A stretch of DNA of 44,900 nt from Branchiostoma floridae (lineage: Eukaryota; Chordata; Leptocardii; Amphioxiformes; Branchiostomatidae), in NCBI RefSeq assembly GCF_000003815.2, contig NC_049989.1, forward strand, positions 10,717,816-10,762,715, written 5' to 3'. A program made the position numbers and the translations under genes. Shown here piece by piece: positions 30,396 through 44,900 of the stretch. The notes under the pieces are model-generated. The model was not told the DNA's origin. It saw nothing but the letters and a program-made list of their open reading frames with translations, and searched no databases. How positions within the stretch are numbered: position 1 is the stretch's first letter; each line of letters begins with the position of its first letter.

Positions 30396-32330
30396 TACGT
30401 GTGCATTTGTGTAAGAGCAACATAATTCTAGAGGTTTCATAATTCTGGATCTTTTCGTTGGGTGTTAGTATGTGGAAAGATTTGTGTTAAAAGAAGGACA
30501 AGTTCTACTGTGTCTTCCCCAAAGTTTTAATTTTTCTACCAGACCGTGATGAACAGATCAGAGCATACAGCTTGAATTTGATGAAAACAAATTTGGGACG
30601 CAGTGAGCTGTCTATAATGACATATGCGGGCACACCTCAGATAATTGCAGGTCAATGCTCCATTTTTGCTGGAGGTCATTTCCTTGTGACGTTTCATGTA
30701 ATGCCAGTTCGATCAAAATAATATGCAGTTTATAACTTTATCAAGTACAGGGGCAACACTATTAGATCACTTAGCCATACTGATCTCCTTTTCTTATGAA
30801 ATAGATTTGATGTAAACTTTAAAAGAATATCGCTAGCGCTACCCCCGTGTTCGCGCCATTGATCATTGTGTCCTTGAAGATTTCTGTTGTTGTCAGTAGG
30901 GAATGAAATGTCAATGAACTAAGCATGTTTTCCATGTCTAGTGTTGCGCTCTTTTGTTTTTTTAAATCACACGATGGCATATACTTTATGATATGATCAT
31001 GGCATCATTTTATGATATGATCGTGGCATCATCATTTCTAAGGAAGATAATTGCAGGGAAGCCTGTCATTTCTGCTACAGGACATTTCCTTGTGACGTGT
31101 TATCGGTCACGTCGCACAGTGTCTGTCGCTTTAAGCCAAGCGACACAGCCCTGACGATTTGGGTTTGTTGTACCAAATGCTCCCTAGCGGTGAAGTTGAG
31201 ATGTTCAAGCAAAACTGGATGAGTGAGAATTTCGATTTTTTCGGCCGGTCGTGTGGCCTGAAGTCAGTCTGGATGGCTGTCAGCAGAGTGACCATAACGA
31301 GACACCTAGTGTTGATGTGCGTGTGTGTGCGAGTTTGTGTGAGTGCCCGTATTTTTTAATGCGTTTGTACGTGTGCATTTGTGTAAAAACATAATGCTAG
31401 AAGTTGTGGATGAATCTTTGCGATGGGTACTTGTAAATGGGAAGTTTTGGGTAAAATGACGGACAAGTTCCATTATGCCTTCCCCAATTATGTATATACG
31501 TAGTACCAGATCTAAGTTTTGATCTTCCAACAAGACAGTGACGAACAGAGCATACAGCTTGGATATGATCAAAACAAATTTGGGACGCAGTGAGCTGTCT
31601 AAAATGACATATAGGCGGGCACATCTCAGATAATTGCAGGTTAATGCTCCATTTTTGCTGGAGGTCATTTCCTTGTGTGACGTTTCATACCTTGCCAGTT
31701 CGATCGAAATAATACAGTATGCAGTTGATAACTTTATCAAGTACAGGGGCAACACTTTTAGATCACTTGGCCATACTGAGCTCCTTTTCTGATAAAATAG
31801 ATCTGATGTAAACTTTAAAAGAAGATCATCCCGTTTTTACGCTATTGTACATTATTGTGACCTTGAAGATTTCTGCTGTTGTCAGTAATGTAATGAAATG
31901 TCAATGAAATGAGCATGTGATGTTTCCCCACCGCTGCCACCAAATGTTATAGTGTTTGATAGAGCTATAGCTAGAGCTAGAGAGATGGCTTGTCCACACT
32001 TTGCTGTGTTTCTGGCCAGACTGATCTGGAGACCTGGGGAGGTAGACTCTACCAGGCTTCGTGGATCGGTGGTCTAATTGTAGAAATTGGACAAATAGAA
32101 TCTATAGTACGCTAGGGGAGTTAGCCGGCTAGAAGAGTACGTTTCCTCACCACGTGGTGAGGATAATGATTCTACCGATCCACGGAGCCTGGTAGAGGCT
32201 ACTGGGGAGGTCCTGCATTTATTGTTCTCAATTAATCAACTCCAGATGCACTCAGCACCAAGCAGATACACATTGCTACACCAGTGTTGCACTCTTTTGT
32301 TTTTTTAATCGCATGATGGCATATAGTCTA
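30390..32330. repeat. Tandem duplication of about 1 kb in right first intron
   Basis: About 30390-31360 and 31361-32330 share long stretches, e.g. the runs around 30560-30660 and 31530-31650, 30740-30930 and 31730-31920, and a block near 30942 and 32285. The second copy carries an extra inverted-repeat element. Confidence 0.7.
32044..32201. mobile_element. Fold-back/MITE-like element with 10-bp direct repeats
   Basis: Ends are imperfect inverted repeats of about 26 bp (inner part GATCGGT / ACCGATC, outer CTACCAGGC / GCCTGGTAG). Flanked by CTGGGGAGGT at 32034-32043 and 32202-32211. Absent from the corresponding first copy of the tandem duplication, so it is a clean insertion. No frame for a transposase. 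Confidence 0.7.
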
Positions 32331-32582
32331 GATATGATCATGACATCATTCTTTCTAAGGAAGATAAGTAAGCCCGTGAGTTCTGTTGAAGGTCATTTTC
32401 TTGTGACGTGCTGTCTATAGCGACATGCTCTAATTACAGTCCTAACAAGTAGCTTGGTTTGCAGCACCAAATACGCTTTTACGTTAGTAAACATTGTAAC
32501 GAAGGTTTCTACTGTGGTTTTCATGGAACAATCTCAATGACATGAGCTGTGTGTTACCCCTGTTTAATGTTGCGCTCTATCT

Positions 32583-33001
32583 GTTATTGTTATTGTTATT
32601 GGGTGGGCCGACTACTCACTCTTTGCAGCCAGGGGCTGAATTGCAAGGAGCTTACAATAGGCGGGGTTAAATCGCAAGGGTCTGGAGCGAGCTGCCATTC
32701 GGCGCCACTCAGGTGACCTCAATACGACAGTAATTGCCCCAGGCGCACCATCGCACGTGTGGCGAGTTCTTTAACGTGCCTTGGTATGGCTCTCCCCCAA
32801 CACGGGACCTTCATTTAACATCCTATCTTAGGGACGGCCCTAGCCGAAGTTAGGTACTCATTTTCACCTGAGTAAAGTGACGAAAGTCGTGTAAAGTGCC
32901 TTTCCGAATGGCACAAGATCGGTAACACGGCAGCCGGATTCGAACCCGCGACCTCTTGGTCACGGGCCGAACACGGTCGCACTGCGCTTCGTTGTCCCAT
33001 T
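32583..33001 (-). mobile_element. tRNA-derived SINE
   Basis: The minus strand starts with a tRNA-like head. Its box B is GGTTCGAATCC at 32936-32946. A conserved body follows and it ends in an (AATAAC)n tail near 32583-32600. It interrupts a host repeat unit (TGTTGCGCTC | TTTTGTTTT). The body may be of the Deu-domain type known from lancelets, but that is memory-based. Confidence 0.7.
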
Positions 33002-33603
33002 TTGTTTTCTTGAATACAATACAGTATTTGTTCCAGACATGACATCATGCTTTTTAAAGTAGGTGCGTCGCAGATAGTTGCAGTTAAACGCCGAGATCTA
33101 ATTTTTGCTGAAGGTCATTTCCTTGTGACGTATTATCGGTCACGCCATATAGCGACACGCTCTTATGACAGTGCTAACAAGTTGAGTCTGTTATACACTA
33201 AAATTGCCCCCTAGCAATTAACGTACAGTGTTCAGGCAAATGTGGACGTTCGTGAGTGAGGGAGAAGTTCGGCTGGTCTTGTGGTCTGCTGTCAATCTGA
33301 AAATCATGGATGAGCGATACATACTAGCTATAGATAAGTTTTTAAAGCAATACCCCTGAAATTACAAAGACGTAGGACATTTTAGATAATGCAAATATTA
33401 AAAAAGGGACTCAAAAAACCAAATGCAAGGAACTCAAATCAAAATCATATATACATGACAAGGCACCCTCATCATATTAGCGAAAAAAGAATACTTAGAA
33501 GAATTTCAGATCTACATCGAATATAATAGCCTAAATGTGAACGCTACAGTCGTACACCAGCCATGTTCTAACTCGGCATCTTTCTTCAATTCAGGCCACA
33601 AAG

Positions 33604-43142
<9,539 letters not shown>

Positions 43143-44299
43143 AAAGATTTACTTTATTTCAGGTGACCACCAGTCAAAGCATTCTTGATCATGATCTTAA
43201 ACATGAAGTCAGCAGTGAAAGCGAAAAAGTAATCTTTGTTTTTTTTGGGTGTGTTTTAACCAATTGTTTCCTTTGTTACCTATAGCTGCTGCAACCAGCC
43301 CCTAGGGCAAGGATTGGAAGTGAGTAGCAGGGATGGGCAACATTGAGACCAATACTGAGACGGTATTGAGAGGTACTAAGACGGCATTGAGAGGTAGAGA
43401 GTCACCAGTCATAACAGGCTCAACTAAATATCTGTTGAATCATTTAATGTTTGGTTATCTATTACCGACTTTTATTAAGCTAAGTCATGATACTTGACGT
43501 TGTATTTTTGAGGTGTCAGATGACAGGACGGTATTCAAATTTAGTAACGAGTTTGAATTAAAAAAGTCAAATGTAAGACAAAATAGAGAGAAAGTTATAT
43601 AAGTAAAGTATAATGCTACTAGAAAGTAAAATGCTAATAGAGAAACTTGTACTCATTATACGTATGTACTGGTGTCATAGTAACTTTTACTTTATGCATC
43701 TGCATCCATTTCTGGATCATTACTTATAAAATAATTCGATGTATACTTTCAAATGGAAATGTTTTGGTTGATACCTAGTTTTAATCGCATTTCATCCGAT
43801 CAAAAGACCTGTATTTACGAGTTTGCTATTTAGAAGTGTAAATAATATATGCATATAACGTATTATAATGTTAAAAGTCACTGTTGTCTATGCTACATAT
43901 GAGAAAATACATCATTTTATATGACCAGTCTTTTTGCTATAAATTTACCCACTGTAGTGATTTGAATTTAGAGATGTTTTCATAATGTGTAAGTGCAAAT
44001 TTTCTTTGGTTTCAATATTGGGAACTCTCGAGATATCATGGAGAATTACAGCATCCCGCACAAACAATGTCCATAAGTTATTAATTTTTGCATTTCTTAT
44101 TACTCTATTCCTTACATGGTTTGTATGGCACTCTATTACAATTATATTTTCCACGAGCAGCCATAAATACCATTAATAGTATTCAGACCTATCATAGCTA
44201 CCCCCGTGTCTTCGTCCTCTCACCCAATTTGGGTTGGTGAAGAGACTCGGCAGCTATAATAGGTTTTGATACTAATTACCTGGGCAAGCATACGCACTA
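43143..44299. other. 3' flank, nothing coding seen
   Basis: AT-rich. A possible acceptor lies at 43286 for an alternative last exon. There is an imperfect hairpin at 44192-44265 (TATCATAGCT / AGCTATAATA ends). No further domain. Confidence 0.55.
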
Positions 44300-44690
44300 G
44301 CGGTGGGTACCGGTACAGAAAATTCAGTCCAGGTCCGGTTCAGGTCCAGAAGATCAGGTCCAGGTCCGCCCCTGAACAATGTTGTTTTAGAAAAGTTGTA
44401 AATGATACTCAAAACAATGGCCCATTTCGCTACAAAGGAATTTGTTGTTTTTAAAACCTTCATGTAAACAATGCTATGTTTGCCTGTAGAAACTTGGTAA
44501 AAAGGAGTATAAACTCTCCTGTACTTCGTTTTTATTTTTTTGGACCGGTAAGCCCCCCCCCCCCCCCCCCAAAATGTACACTTCTGCTGGTATAATCCGT
44601 TCGTTGTCTAATCGGTCAAAGATCTGGTCCACTGATTTTTTTCAGGTCCGTTTTTTTTTCTGGAAATATTGATCATTTGGCTGACTGCCA
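44300..44690. mobile_element. Inverted-repeat element, same family (3' flank)
   Basis: Begins GGTGGGTACCGGTACAGAAA and contains repeated CAGGTCC words, a poly-C run (44553-44570) and a CTGTACTTCG block also found at 15590. A further copy starts near 44783 with the CGTACCGGTAC end. Confidence 0.6.
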
Positions 44691-44900
44691 TACCATGATA
44701 TTATTTGGATAACGATAGCGTTAAAATGCTTGCGACCTTTGACCTCTATGAGAGACACAATGCGGCTATGTTTGTGAGTAGGGCTGGGTATTGGTACAGC
44801 GTACCGGTACAAAACCGGTTTTTCTTATTGGACCGGTCCAGAAAAACCGGACCTGAAAAAAATAGGTAGACCGGATGTCGACCGATCAGAAAATAACAGA

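Larger units (their letters stand above)
30674..33129 (-). repeat. Five dispersed copies of the same motif block (right)
   Basis: On the minus strand the motif lies at 30674-30690, 31080-31096, 31663-31680 (2-base insertion), 32391-32407 and 33113-33129. They are the mirror image of the left set. Two of them come from the local 1-kb tandem duplication. Confidence 0.7.
29201..33594 (+). other. Right first intron, no coding seen
   Basis: Starts at GTACGT and ends at the acceptor 9 bp before the ATG. It contains a 174-bp hairpin (29259-29432), a long TG-rich microsatellite (29955-30395), a roughly 1-kb tandem duplication (30390-32330), an inverted-repeat element (32044-32201), a SINE (32583-33001) and five minus-strand copies of the 17-bp motif. 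His-Thr-rich frames at 29928-30440 are microsatellite translation. Confidence 0.6.

Noticed and set aside
29928-30440. His-Thr-rich reading frame of 170 residues
   Set aside because: It is the translation of a TG microsatellite; all three frames on that strand are open in the same way.
32936-33001. tRNA gene on the minus strand
   Set aside because: It is the head of a SINE: good box B but no acceptor stem, and it continues into the SINE body and tail.

Overview
The window looks like animal nuclear DNA from a lancelet (Branchiostoma). The organism call is an inference. It rests on introns bounded by GT-AG sites, secreted TSP1/EGF/HYR/C-type-lectin exon-shuffled genes, non-LTR retrotransposon pieces, tRNA-derived SINEs, many short fold-back elements, and two N-gaps typical of a draft assembly. 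There is nothing prokaryotic here.

The whole window is one large imperfect inverted duplication. A left gene (minus strand, about 22344 down to beyond base 1) and a right gene (plus strand, about 29092 to 43142) are head-to-head paralogues. Their arms mirror each other exon by exon, and also through introns, 5' flanks and old repeats, around an unpaired spacer at about 24850-26525. Both genes encode the same secreted mosaic: signal peptide, a run of 6-7 Arg, thrombospondin type-1 (TSP1) repeats, a Cys-rich exon, EGF modules, a HYR domain (right gene only), a sushi-like domain, a 174-residue domain I cannot name that carries a furin-type RKRR site, an ephrin-receptor-like Cys module, then EGF and calcium-binding EGF (cbEGF) modules. 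The right gene ends in a C-type-lectin-like domain. The left gene runs off the window inside its EGF array. Every exon coordinate was derived from splice sites plus phase continuity; the right gene sums to an uninterrupted 1198-residue reading frame.

Regions: 1-5477, left-gene EGF, ephrin-like, unknown and sushi exons, with a broken HYR exon at 5101-5153. 5478-10768, a long left intron filled by a tandem repeat split by a CR1/Jockey-type LINE. 10769-16038, left-gene EGF and TSP1 exons, including a hybrid TSP1 exon. 16050-18420, a Tx1/L1-like LINE with a TA-flanked terminal-inverted-repeat element nested in it. 18507-18694, left signal-peptide exon. 18695-33594, the two first introns and the shared intergenic region. 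That region holds two mirrored TATA boxes, each with an NF-kappaB-type site 80-90 bp upstream, and nine copies of a 17-bp motif facing inward in the two first introns. 33604-43142, right-gene coding exons. 43143-44900, repeat-rich 3' flank.

Taken together: a pair of paralogous extracellular adhesion or recognition proteins appears to be driven divergently from mirrored promoters. Left-gene TSP1 and EGF arrays have expanded by unequal crossover, while the N-terminal exon and HYR content have diverged. The kappaB sites suggest an immune or injury response, but this is inference from motifs only.
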